Shown here piece by piece: positions 1 to 8,657 of a stretch of 64,000 bases of DNA. The first letter of the stretch is position 1. Each line of letters begins with the position of its first letter. Source of the DNA: Tetramitus jugosus (lineage: Eukaryota; Heterolobosea; Eutetramitea; Acrasida; Vahlkampfiidae); the NCBI GenBank assembly GCA_937625935.1, contig OW569381.1, positions 310,001 to 374,000 of the forward strand, in the 5' to 3' direction. The position numbers and the translations under genes were made by a program. The notes under the pieces were generated by a model. That model worked only from the letters and a program-made list of their open reading frames with translations, searched no databases and had not been told where the DNA came from.

Positions 1-249
1 AACAATCGGGTGTACTGTAATTATACCCAGATTTGCACAATGATGTGGAACGACCAAAGATTTCTCGGTTACTGTTTGTGTTGTTTCTCTCTCCACGGAG
101 ACCGGCCTCTTTCTTGTTCTCTTGTATTCTACTTGTTCAATGTTGAATCCACTCTTTAAAGTAGCAGTGTTGTGCAAGTGTGTGATCAAGACTGTTAATG
201 AATGAATTACTACCAGTTTCATTGCAACGTTTGTCATACTTTCAACCAT
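1..249 (-). CDS. Partial ORF at left edge, possible secreted or membrane protein
   Basis: The minus strand is open without a stop from an ATG at 249 to the window edge (83 codons), so the gene continues outside. In-frame ATGs lie at 249, 237 and 222. From 222 the product begins Met-Lys followed by a hydrophobic run (LVVIHSLTVLI), which resembles a signal peptide. A very basic stretch (YKRTRKRP) follows. I do not recognise the family. It is divergent from the ATPase gene that starts at 604, so bases 250-603 would be a shared promoter region. The open length is only modestly longer than chance in AT-rich DNA, so coding status is uncertain. Confidence 0.4.
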   Translation of the reverse strand, partial: MVESMTNVAMKLVVIHSLTVLITHLHNTATLKSGFNIEQVEYKRTRKRPVSVERETTQTVTEKSLVVPHHCANLGIITVHPIV

Positions 250-603
250 TTGAGAGAACCGAATGTCATATTCTTCATTTCAATCCTGTTTCTCCAGGGT
301 GCCAAATGGTTCAACCGGAAGTTCTTGTATCTCTTTTTGTCAAATCCCATCTCATAGATAGTGATGACAGAGTACTCGCTCATTCTGATACCATATCCTG
401 AACAAATTCAGTGGTGTGGTGGAATGTGTCATTGAGTATCCTTGCGGACATGATCTTTCTGGACAGCAACAGTTCTGAATCGGTTGTATTTTGCTTTTCA
501 CTTTTAAGGAAGAAAGAATAGAACCATCAATCGACCATTTCCAGATTCCTTTCGGCCCCGATATTTAACCCCGCTATCTCATTGTAACAACGCATTAAAA
601 AAG
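250..603. other. Intergenic region, probable divergent promoter
   Basis: No convincing gene is seen here. A short plus-strand reading frame at 198-401 starts at a plausible ATG but overlaps the left-edge ORF and has no recognisable features. A TATTTAA element lies about 40 bases upstream of the ATG at 604 and could be a TATA-like element for the ATPase gene. Confidence 0.35.
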
Positions 604-2088
604 ATGTTACGTCGAGCTTTCACAAGAAGCTCCTACTTTCGCCCTACCAAACGTTTCCAATCATCATCCTTTCCCAAGGAACCCACTAAATTGTCTTATA
701 ACTCATCTATTTTATCTGCATCACCTTTGTTGGTCGAAGAATTGCGAAATCGTCTTGCTGATAATTTCTTTACAAGCTATCTTCTCAGTGAAACATTTGT
801 TAGCAAAAGCCACATACAGATGTATGAAACCATCTTGAGTACTTGTGTTGCACTTTCAAGAGACAAATTCAAGGACGTTGTTGGAACATCATCACTTACA
901 TTGATTGGTCCAAGAGGAATAGGAAAAACCACCACATTGAAGAATATGGTCCATCCAATCAGTATCTTATTTCCACAGATCATTCCAATTTATGTGAATT
1001 ATGTTGATATCTTAGCGAACAGGTACACACAGAGAACGCCCATACTCCAAATTGTTGCGGATCAACTAACTATACATGGTATCAAGGTCGAGGAAAATCA
1101 AGACGACACCTTTTATCCTCTACGTGAAGCGCTGCGGGAGTCTGGAAAGTATGTTTTGTTGATTGTAGACGAAATGGACAAACTCTATGAGGTACAACCA
1201 AAATATGACTGGTCAGAAAACTTGGCAGCAACACTGGGACAGCTAGCAAAGTTGGGTGACGACGACTCTGGACGTTTTGCAGTCACGCTTTGTGGTTCTT
1301 CTTCGAGACTCATGTCTCTTGTTACTGCTAATGGAAAGAGAGAACCGGAATGTGTTGAACAGTTCCCATTTGTGATCGACGCACCAAATTTGAATGGTAA
1401 CAAATACAGAGAGTACCAAATAAATGCAGCACCTCCAACGGACTTAACAACAGTAGCACAGCTCATTTATGGCAAGAAGGTAGATAGTAGCATTATTCGT
1501 GAGGTACGTGCTGTTGCCTTCGTTACAGGAGCAGTTGCCCGTGAAGTTTCGAGAATTAAGACATCACCAAGTTTTAATGAAGAACTCTTCGCACAATTTG
1601 AAGTGGAGTCAAGTGAAGCTGCTGCTCATACATTATCTAAAGCGGGTCCAATTTGGAGAGAGCTGCTTGATCTCTTGTACAAGAAGAATGCCAGTCTCAT
1701 GGGAGACTTGTTAAACCCAGATGGTTCTGTGAATTTCGAAACAGTTATGACAATTGATTGGGAGCAGAAGTTCGAGGCACTAGACTTGGCGGAGTTAAGT
1801 TCTTCTTGGAAGAAGAAAGATCCTGAAGAGACAAATCTTGAGCATTGGATATATTATCTTTATGATCGTAACTATATAACAATATCTGGAGTGTCAAATG
1901 GTAGACCCGACAAGTTGTATCCGTACTCATTGTTCATGTTAGCGAGACACAAGATGGATGAAGAGGTCAAAGCCAAAACCAGAGCATCCATGACCAAGCA
2001 TTTCTCATCTTCAATTTTTAGGGAGTATGTCAAACCTGTTATTGTTGGCACACCCAATTATCAAGCAACTATTCCTCTTGATGAATAA
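604..2088 (+). CDS. P-loop AAA-type ATPase, probably mitochondrial
   Basis: This 494-residue protein has a Walker A motif, GPRGIGKT, at about residues 102-109 and a Walker B-like segment, LLIVDEMDK, near residue 188. That layout fits an AAA+/archaeal-ATPase-like NTPase. The N-terminus (MLRRAFTRSSYFRPTKRF) is rich in Arg, Ser and hydroxylated residues and lacks acidic residues over its first 24 positions, as in a mitochondrial presequence. After the nucleotide-binding core come about 250 residues that may be a winged-helix or lid region. I could not assign it to a named family, so substrate and role are unknown. The first ATG of the frame is used and is preceded by an A-rich stretch. The stop is followed closely by AATAAT. 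It is intronless. Confidence 0.75.
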   Translation: MLRRAFTRSSYFRPTKRFQSSSFPKEPTKLSYNSSILSASPLLVEELRNRLADNFFTSYLLSETFVSKSHIQMYETILSTCVALSRDKFKDVVGTSSLTLIGPRGIGKTTTLKNMVHPISILFPQIIPIYVNYVDILANRYTQRTPILQIVADQLTIHGIKVEENQDDTFYPLREALRESGKYVLLIVDEMDKLYEVQPKYDWSENLAATLGQLAKLGDDDSGRFAVTLCGSSSRLMSLVTANGKREPECVEQFPFVIDAPNLNGNKYREYQINAAPPTDLTTVAQLIYGKKVDSSIIREVRAVAFVTGAVAREVSRIKTSPSFNEELFAQFEVESSEAAAHTLSKAGPIWRELLDLLYKKNASLMGDLLNPDGSVNFETVMTIDWEQKFEALDLAELSSSWKKKDPEETNLEHWIYYLYDRNYITISGVSNGRPDKLYPYSLFMLARHKMDEEVKAKTRASMTKHFSSSIFREYVKPVIVGTPNYQATIPLDE

Positions 2089-2392
2089 TATTGAATGAGA
2101 TCCTAATAATGGTTGAGCAATACTACGTGCGTTAAAAATCATTCACCACTGCAATGGTTGTGTCAGATTAACCTTGGTTGCTCGCAGCTGTTTTCAATGG
2201 CCACCGACAGCTTCCAAGAATGCCTTGATCAGGTGCAACTGTCTTTGTCAATTCTTCTTGTCAGCTCAATGATTGGTTTAGAACGAACTATTCGTTATTC
2301 ATTATTAAATGAGTTGTGTTTTTTCAAAGCTTTTTGTGGGTGAGCTAACGGAAAGGGAGCAACATTATCTCAGCCATAATTATAGTGGGCTT
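2089..2392. other. Convergent intergenic region, no gene seen
   Basis: This stretch lies between the stop codons of two convergent genes and is most simply their 3' untranslated regions. A 76-codon frame at 2113-2343 begins with TTG, has no recognisable motif and is not supported. Confidence 0.5.
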
Positions 2393-4091
2393 TTATTCGT
2401 CAGAGTCAGCTGACTCCTCTGCTTCTCCATCCTCTTCTTCAGATGAAGTTTCGTCATCTTCGATTGTTCTTCGTTTCTTGTTGTTAGATGTGGCTTTCGT
2501 GCTACGACTCGTCGATTTAGCAACAGGAGAAGAAGGAGTACGCTTCCTCGTTTTGTTTGCTTCAGAGGATTTGGAGCGTTTTGGTGCCTTGATTGCCTTC
2601 TCGTTTTTGACGTAGAGGCGCTCAGTGTATCGTTTCATATCTCTGTCACGCACCGGTATCGTAGGCAAAGAGTATTCTTTGTCATTATGAGTTTGCTCAG
2701 GTGTTAAACCGACGACATCAACAATAAACTCCTCAGATCTCTCTTGTTCCTTGATTAGTTGCATTTCTCGCTTGGCTGATGGAGGGGCATCGAGCTCTGG
2801 TTCATCGAACTCATCCTCCCGCTCAATATACATTTCGTTATCTTCAATCTCTGAAAACATGGGAGCAAACGAGCTCCAATTCTCTGTGACAATCTTTCCC
2901 CAGATGTGAATGGTACCACTGTTTGTTGAGTATGCAATCACAGGTCTTATTGGATGCCATTTCATGTACAAGATGAGTTCTTTCACACCTTCGATCATCT
3001 TGGCAATGTTTCCTCCCTCTCTCTCCCAAATATATATCTTGTCCTTTGTTGTCGCTACGACAAACTCAGAGTCGAACCCTAGTCCATTAATTCCACTGAA
3101 ACCACATGTCACATAGGGCTGACCAGTGACAGGATCTCTAAACTCCCTAGAGAAATAATACTGAGTTTGATTCTCTGAAATATCCTGATAGAGCCGTATT
3201 ACATTCTCACAATTCACCAACATATACTTTCCTGTCCGAGAGAAGACAATTTGCTTAATACCATAATCTCCCTTCTTTAACTTTGCAGGTAGTTCGTCAA
3301 CGTCATTAATATTCGATGCAATATCTTTTGTCGATTCACTAATCGAAAACAATTCGGTAGATATGTGAAATTGCGCGAGAAGTTTCAAATCTGACACTCG
3401 CAACACTACCATTTGGCCAATCGAATTCCCCACATATAAATACTTTCCTGATACATCAAAATTTGCACAATTATAATCCACACGCTTCTTCGTCTTGTGA
3501 ACAAATGGTTGAATCGATATTTTCTTCTCTCGTTCAGTCTTTAAGTCAATTAAAAGTGGTGGACCAGCCAACATGGACAACACCATTACATTTCTTGAAA
3601 ATAAACAAATACGAAAATCAACAGCACAAGCAAAGAGAAGATGATCGTGTGAATATAGCAAAGCTCTCACACACATACACAGGAACAAAGAATGATATCA
3701 TATCACAAAAAGAAAATACTTACTCATCACAAGGACAAATATAGGCCTGCCACACGGGATGATAAAACGACTTGATCATCTTTTCTCGCTTTATATCCCA
3801 AACGACAACAGAATGATTGTAGTACACAACAATGAGGTACTGCCCATGATTGAACCAAGTCAATCCAACGACTACAGTCTTCTCTGGTCCCTTGAGTACC
3901 TTGTACATGGCTTTCGTATGAAAATCATAAATGATCACTCTTCCATCATCGCATCCAACAGCCATGAACGAACCACTCTTGTTGAATTCGATGATCGTGC
4001 TCACTATGGTATCACCCAATCGCAATGTTCTCTCCAGATTGTCAGGAAACACTCCAACAAACTCTTTTGGATTCAATAGCAGTGAATTCAT
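2393..4091 (-). CDS. RBBP5: RBBP5/Swd1-like WD40 subunit of COMPASS histone methyltransferase
   Basis: RBBP5 is a WD40 core subunit of the SET1/MLL (COMPASS) complexes that methylate histone H3 lysine 4. Two exons, 4091-3724 and 3593-2393, join across a 130-nt intron (3594-3723, donor GTAAGT, acceptor TTTCAAG) to give 522 residues in frame. Matches to the family include VGCDDGRVIIYDF near the N-terminus, TCGFSGINGLGF before the last blades, WHPIRPVIAYS, and the hallmark ENWSSFAPMF followed by an acidic segment (about residues 340-370). The tail is a Lys/Arg/Ser-rich region ending in an acidic run. The start at 4091 matches the beginning of the family; an upstream in-frame ATG at 4163 would add 24 unrelated residues. 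The stop codon is embedded in GAATAAAA, a likely polyadenylation signal. Confidence 0.9.
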
Positions 4092-4192
4092 TTTCTGTGC
4101 TTTTTGCGCGCGTTTTTTTGAAGGAGAATTTGGAGTCGGAGTGATCAAAAAAAGTTCAAGCAAAAAAAACGAGTGATTTGGTCCAAGAAGAA

Positions 4193-4405
4193 ATGACGTT
4201 GATCTCTTTTCACGAAATACATACAGAACTGGACAAGAGGATTACTCAATCTCTCAATGCAGATAGACGCTTGTTATCCTCGTCATTTTCTGAGCAAATG
4301 TTGTATTTATTTAATTTGGCAACAAACAAATTTGCCAATTCATTCCGCATGACCACACTCGTGGTTCTTCTGTCCTTGGTTGGCGTCAAAGTTAAGTCAA
4401 GGTGA
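4193..4405 (+). CDS. Small hypothetical protein
   Basis: A 70-codon frame starts at ATG 4193, divergent from RBBP5 with about 100 bp between start codons. The product begins MTLISFHEIHTELDKRI, looks helical and ends with a hydrophobic stretch (TTLVVLLSLVGV) and a basic tail. An AATAAA follows about 25 bases after the stop. I do not recognise it. A TTG 15 bases upstream is in frame but is an unlikely start in a nuclear gene. It could also be untranslated leader of another transcript. Confidence 0.4.
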   Translation: MTLISFHEIHTELDKRITQSLNADRRLLSSSFSEQMLYLFNLATNKFANSFRMTTLVVLLSLVGVKVKSR

Positions 4406-4794
4406 AATTGATAAAGAGCAGCACTGTAAATAAAGGTTCCATTTCCTGATTCTTTCTCCCGCCAACCGGAGTTTCCAACTCGCTGAAGATATCAACGTGA
4501 AGACTGAACATGAGGTTCACTACATTGTGTCAAACTCACAAGCAATTATAATTTGACCGAATTATTCAATTATGATTGAATAAATGACTGTTCTTTTTGC
4601 CTGACCCGCCGTTCGACTGAACTTTTGGCATTGTTCGGCGTCTGTTCTGTAATTCCGCTTCTCAGCGTCAATCACCTGTGCTGACACCTCTCTCCAAGGT
4701 TTCCTGTCATAAGCTTTGTTGGCATGTGTGTGATGATCACAAACCAACACAAACAAACAACAAACAAAAGTCGAGGGGCCTACAATATATCAAC
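4406..4794. other. Intergenic region upstream of the RasGEF gene
   Basis: No supported gene is present. A minus-strand frame at 4562-4756 contains no ATG at all. The last 60 bases before 4795 are rich in AAC/AAA, typical of a leader in this window. Confidence 0.45.
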
Positions 4795-6855
4795 ATGACA
4801 CTCACAGTTTTCGACATCTCAGCTACACTACCAGATGACATTATTGGCCGAATCAGTTCTTTTCTCTCCACCCGTGACCAACTCTGTGCTTCCCAAGTGA
4901 GTTCTCACTGGAGAACATCGATTGTTCAATCCTTGACACCCAACTATGACTTTATTCATTCATTGTCCCCTTTTTATCAACATCACAACGGTCCAAACAA
5001 TACCAATAACAATAACAATAACAACAACATCAATAGCATAGAGCAAGAGCTAAATGAACTGAAATCGAATTCCTCTCCTGCTACTGCTTGCTTCTTCCAA
5101 CAAGAACAAGAACAAGAACAAGATCAAACATGGATTCAGTGTCAATATCATGCCATGCACGAGTTCATGACGGAAACCAAGTTGTTGAACAACAATATAG
5201 GCCTGGCTTCTTCTTCTTCTTCTTCCACCTCCAACAATCATCATGATCATATGAATGATGCACAAGCATCATCTACATCATTGACAAACACTGCACAATT
5301 AACAATGCACGAAACAGTATATCAACAAATTCGAAATGTTCAATTAATGAAGAAGAAGAACCAGCAAGAAGAGGTGAATGATAGTAGTGGTAGTAGCTCC
5401 ACTGAAGAAGGAAATGATAGTGTGAGTGATCAAGTGTGGATCGACGATACGAAAATGATACTTGCAACGGATATGAGATCATTGATCGAGTTGTTGGCAG
5501 CTCGAATGATGCGACAGTGGAGAAGAAGACAGGATTGGAGTGGTATGATTGTGAAGCAGGATGGTGCAGTGTCGATTGATCATGAAGTACCGACATCGGA
5601 TCCCTTTTTCGTGAACATGTGGTTCCAGACGTATCAATCCAAGCAGGATCTCACACCAAGAGTCATGCTGTTCACGTTGATTGACTATTTTAATCAAACA
5701 ATGCAACTTTTGGGGCAGAATAGTGATTGTAAGCGCCATTGTGTGTACCAGCATCGATTGTTGGGTCTGATTGGTGTCATGCAATGTTGGGCAACGCATT
5801 TAGTCAGTCAAGAATGTTGCTTTTATTTTGATCGGTTGAGTGATGACGAAAGAATGGAAACGAGTCGTACGATTGGTTATTTGTTGCTATTCCTTGACTC
5901 ATGTGTCATATTGCCTGTGCAACAAGTGGTTCAGAGTGAATTAGATACGCATCAAGTGATGCTTTACTTGTTTGCGATTGGACTCAAGAATCAATTGGAT
6001 ATTTCTCTAAAGACTGCACTACGCAGAAGAGAATGTTTGCGATTCGAGACTATGAAAGAAGTTTCCTATGACATTGATAGCACGGATCTAACTACGATAC
6101 CTCCAGCTCTATTGGCTGAGCAACTCACTGTCTATCAGTATGAATTGTTTCGATCGATTAGAAACTATGAGTTGTGCGGTGTGAAATGGAGAAAAGATAA
6201 GACCGCTTGTAGTAATGTAATCAATGTTTTGACACAGTTTGGAAGGCTTGCGGAATGGGTGGCAATGAAAATTGTTGAGCCTGAGACACCAGAGGAGAGA
6301 GTGAGTGTCATGAGACGGTTTATTAATCTGTGCAGACATCTGAACGAGTACAGAAACTTTCAGAGTACGTTTGCTGTTGTCGGAGGTATTATGTCTGCAT
6401 CAGTTTATCGTTTGAGGCAAACAAAAGGAATGTTGACTGAGCAAGAAGTGGAAGAGCTTGAAGATTTGAGAGCTCTTGTTTCACTGAGACATGATTTTGG
6501 ACAACTAAGGGCGAGGTTGAACAGTTGTGACACTATTCCAGCAATTCCATATGTTGGATATCTTCTGGGTCAGCTGAAATCTGTGTCCGACTACAAGATG
6601 TCTCTGTTGGATACTACTGCCAAGGAGTTGGAGGCAAGCAATATTGCGTTCATCAATCTACATAACTTAACAGAAGAGTACAAAATTTTGCGGCTGATGG
6701 AGCAATGGATGTACCAGTTCACTTACTATGAGATGGAAGGCTTGAAAAAGTATGAACCTATTCAAGACACGATACATTTTGTTCTTGAATCATCCAATAT
6801 TCTACAACAACAGGATTTGTTCAGACTAAGTCTGCTTCGAGAACCCAGACAATAA
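4795..6855 (+). CDS. F-box and RasGEF domain protein
   Basis: The 686-residue product joins two domains. Residues about 10-50 (LPDDIIGRISSFLSTRDQLC) fit an F-box, the Skp1-binding motif of SCF ubiquitin ligases. The C-terminal half is a Ras guanine-nucleotide exchange factor. An N-module-like helical region is followed near residue 445 by the CDC25 catalytic core: AEQLTVYQYELFRSI, then FINLCRHLNEYRNFQS, the SCDTIPAIPYVGYLL segment, and FINLHNLTEEY. RasGEFs activate small Ras GTPases by releasing GDP. Between the domains lie Asn, Ser and Gln/Glu runs (about residues 60-220). ATG 4795 is chosen because the F-box begins right after it; a CTG-initiated frame opens at 4678 but that part looks untranslated. 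The stop sits within CAATAAAT, giving an overlapping polyadenylation signal. Confidence 0.85.
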   Translation: MTLTVFDISATLPDDIIGRISSFLSTRDQLCASQVSSHWRTSIVQSLTPNYDFIHSLSPFYQHHNGPNNTNNNNNNNNINSIEQELNELKSNSSPATACFFQQEQEQEQDQTWIQCQYHAMHEFMTETKLLNNNIGLASSSSSSTSNNHHDHMNDAQASSTSLTNTAQLTMHETVYQQIRNVQLMKKKNQQEEVNDSSGSSSTEEGNDSVSDQVWIDDTKMILATDMRSLIELLAARMMRQWRRRQDWSGMIVKQDGAVSIDHEVPTSDPFFVNMWFQTYQSKQDLTPRVMLFTLIDYFNQTMQLLGQNSDCKRHCVYQHRLLGLIGVMQCWATHLVSQECCFYFDRLSDDERMETSRTIGYLLLFLDSCVILPVQQVVQSELDTHQVMLYLFAIGLKNQLDISLKTALRRRECLRFETMKEVSYDIDSTDLTTIPPALLAEQLTVYQYELFRSIRNYELCGVKWRKDKTACSNVINVLTQFGRLAEWVAMKIVEPETPEERVSVMRRFINLCRHLNEYRNFQSTFAVVGGIMSASVYRLRQTKGMLTEQEVEELEDLRALVSLRHDFGQLRARLNSCDTIPAIPYVGYLLGQLKSVSDYKMSLLDTTAKELEASNIAFINLHNLTEEYKILRLMEQWMYQFTYYEMEGLKKYEPIQDTIHFVLESSNILQQQDLFRLSLLREPRQ

Positions 6856-7140
6856 ATTATGTTACCTCTACTGTTCTGCGCAATCATTGACCGATGAAGC
6901 TTATCAGCCAGATTATAATGAGGTTGGTAAGGTGGATGGATATCTGGGCACAATTGCTAAAAAGATCCTTAACTGTGTATCTTTCTCTTGAAGTGATGTG
7001 CTCATCATATCGATCCCACCTTAACAATATGCAAGATACAACACAGCAGCATATTGTTGTGGGAAAAGATTTCAATAATTTATTACAAGCTCGGTGATGG
7101 CCCAGCATTGTTTCTGATACTGTTGGCAGCAACAGTTATA

Positions 7141-8163
7141 TCACATATCCTCGGTAGACCATTTATGGGCAACCTCAGCTCTTGCTTGAGCCTGATTCAT
7201 GGATGATAAAAGGCGTACTTCAAACCCATTGGTTCTGTTCACACTGTCCCACAAATGACCAGGTCGAATATTGTAACGATTGGGTGGATATCTGCCTTCA
7301 TAAACCTTCTTCTTTTGGAGCAAAGCACCTTTCGCCCCAGTCTCTTCCTCACTCGAAGGAGACACTGGCTCACCGCGCTCCTTTCGCTTTCGTCTCTCCT
7401 TCTCTCGTTTTTTCCTCTTCTTCTCCTCTTTTTTGAGTCTCTTCTTCTCCAAGTAAGCTGCCATTGGATCCTCTTCTCTTGCTTCATTCATGCGCATTGA
7501 TTCGAGCTCTCGATCATTCTCATACCTTGAGAATGGCTTTGTTGACTCCTCATTGATCCTACGCTGCAATTCATGGGATTCTCTTTGTTGAACCATACCG
7601 CTTGACCATGGTAGCTCTTCTTGACGAGTTTTCGTGTACTCTTGCTCGTCTTCCTTGCCTTGCTTTTTCTTCTTGTGTTTTTGACTCTCCAGATATTGCT
7701 CCCTTGTAATCTTCTTGCCTTCATGGTCTCTGTAGACTGTGGATGCATGTTTACCTGTGAGATCTTGATTCATTCGATCAAACATTTCCTTTTCACTCTG
7801 TTTCTTTCTCTCCAGTTCATTCTTTAGCTCTATTCCATGTTTGAGACCTCCTATTGTTGGCTTTGGCGGTGGTGGTGTTGACGTTGAGCTTGGATTGCTT
7901 GTGCGTCTAACAGGGCTTAGATCACCATCAGAATCTTCTGTAAATAACCGTGAGGAGGACGGCACTGCTTCAACTTTTGTGGTAGTTTGCTTTGACATGA
8001 CGAAAGCTCTTGTTGTGTCATTTTGGCTTGTTCGAACAGGAGATAGATCAGAGTCTGATGAGGAATCATGCCGCCTCATTTTATTGTTTGAAGATCGAGT
8101 GGATGAGGCATTGTGATCATTGTCAGACTCATCAGAAGAGGAATCATGTCGTTGTCTCTTCAT
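7141..8163 (-). CDS. BUD13: BUD13/CWC26-like pre-mRNA splicing factor
   Basis: BUD13 (Cwc26) belongs to the RES complex (pre-mRNA retention and splicing) of the activated spliceosome. The 340-residue product has the family layout. A Ser/Asp-rich N-terminal half carries repeated HDSSSDSDLSPVR-type motifs. A middle conserved block holds GKHASTVYRD followed by a Lys-rich helix. The C-terminal hallmark includes PPNRYNIRPGHLWDSV, NRTNGFE and the terminal HKWSTEDM, close to the family's YKWSVEDM ending. The start at 8163 precedes the repeat motifs directly. The gene is intronless, convergent with the RasGEF gene, and starts a small cluster of splicing-related genes. Confidence 0.92.
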   Translation of the reverse strand: MKRQRHDSSSDESDNDHNASSTRSSNNKMRRHDSSSDSDLSPVRTSQNDTTRAFVMSKQTTTKVEAVPSSSRLFTEDSDGDLSPVRRTSNPSSTSTPPPPKPTIGGLKHGIELKNELERKKQSEKEMFDRMNQDLTGKHASTVYRDHEGKKITREQYLESQKHKKKKQGKEDEQEYTKTRQEELPWSSGMVQQRESHELQRRINEESTKPFSRYENDRELESMRMNEAREEDPMAAYLEKKRLKKEEKKRKKREKERRKRKERGEPVSPSSEEETGAKGALLQKKKVYEGRYPPNRYNIRPGHLWDSVNRTNGFEVRLLSSMNQAQARAEVAHKWSTEDM

Positions 8164-8254
8164 TGTTTCCAGTTTTGCGCGCTTTTTTTAGCAACAAACG
8201 CTTTTTGGCGGGAAGCGAACAAGAATCATATTTACATGGTCTTTATTGTATCAA

Positions 8255-8563
8255 TCAACTGAACCATCCAGAACTCTTCTTTTTCTTCTCTTTTGGAATG
8301 TTATATTTTTCCCTCAAATTCTCTGTGTGCTCCTTGTGCTTTTGCTTATCCTTCTCATATTGCTTCTTCCTCCTATTTTCTTTCCAGTTCTTTGGTGCTT
8401 CAATCACTGTATCCACTCCCTTTTGAACATGATCGATAATATTGTCTTGACGCTCCAGTTGATCATCTTCTGTTAAATGAGTCTTTGCTTCTTCGACAGA
8501 ATTATTCACAGTGGAGGAAACTCTCCATTTGAATAGGGAGAAACCTAGGCCACAACAATCCAT
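8255..8563 (-). CDS. Small Lys-rich hypothetical protein
   Basis: This 102-residue protein starts MDCCGLGFSLFKW, so the N-terminus has paired cysteines that could be lipidated, although residue 2 is not Gly and N-myristoylation is not expected. The rest is charged and probably helical, ending in a Lys cluster and SSGWFS. AATAAA occurs about 10 bases after the stop, supporting an independent transcription unit between BUD13 and PPWD1. I do not recognise the family. Confidence 0.6.
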   Translation of the reverse strand: MDCCGLGFSLFKWRVSSTVNNSVEEAKTHLTEDDQLERQDNIIDHVQKGVDTVIEAPKNWKENRRKKQYEKDKQKHKEHTENLREKYNIPKEKKKKSSGWFS

Positions 8564-8657
8564 TTTGTTTTGTTGATATTTGAACTGAAGAAGCTTAGCT
8601 GAGTTGAGTTGTTTTTTTGTGGACGAACTTCAAATATTGCATTCAACAAAACTTTTT

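Noticed and set aside
2113-2343. Plus-strand 76-codon frame between convergent genes
   Set aside because: TTG start, no motifs, and it lies where two 3' UTRs are expected.
4562-4756. Protein-like minus-strand frame of 64 codons
   Set aside because: It begins with TTG and contains no ATG; it overlaps the leader of the RasGEF gene.
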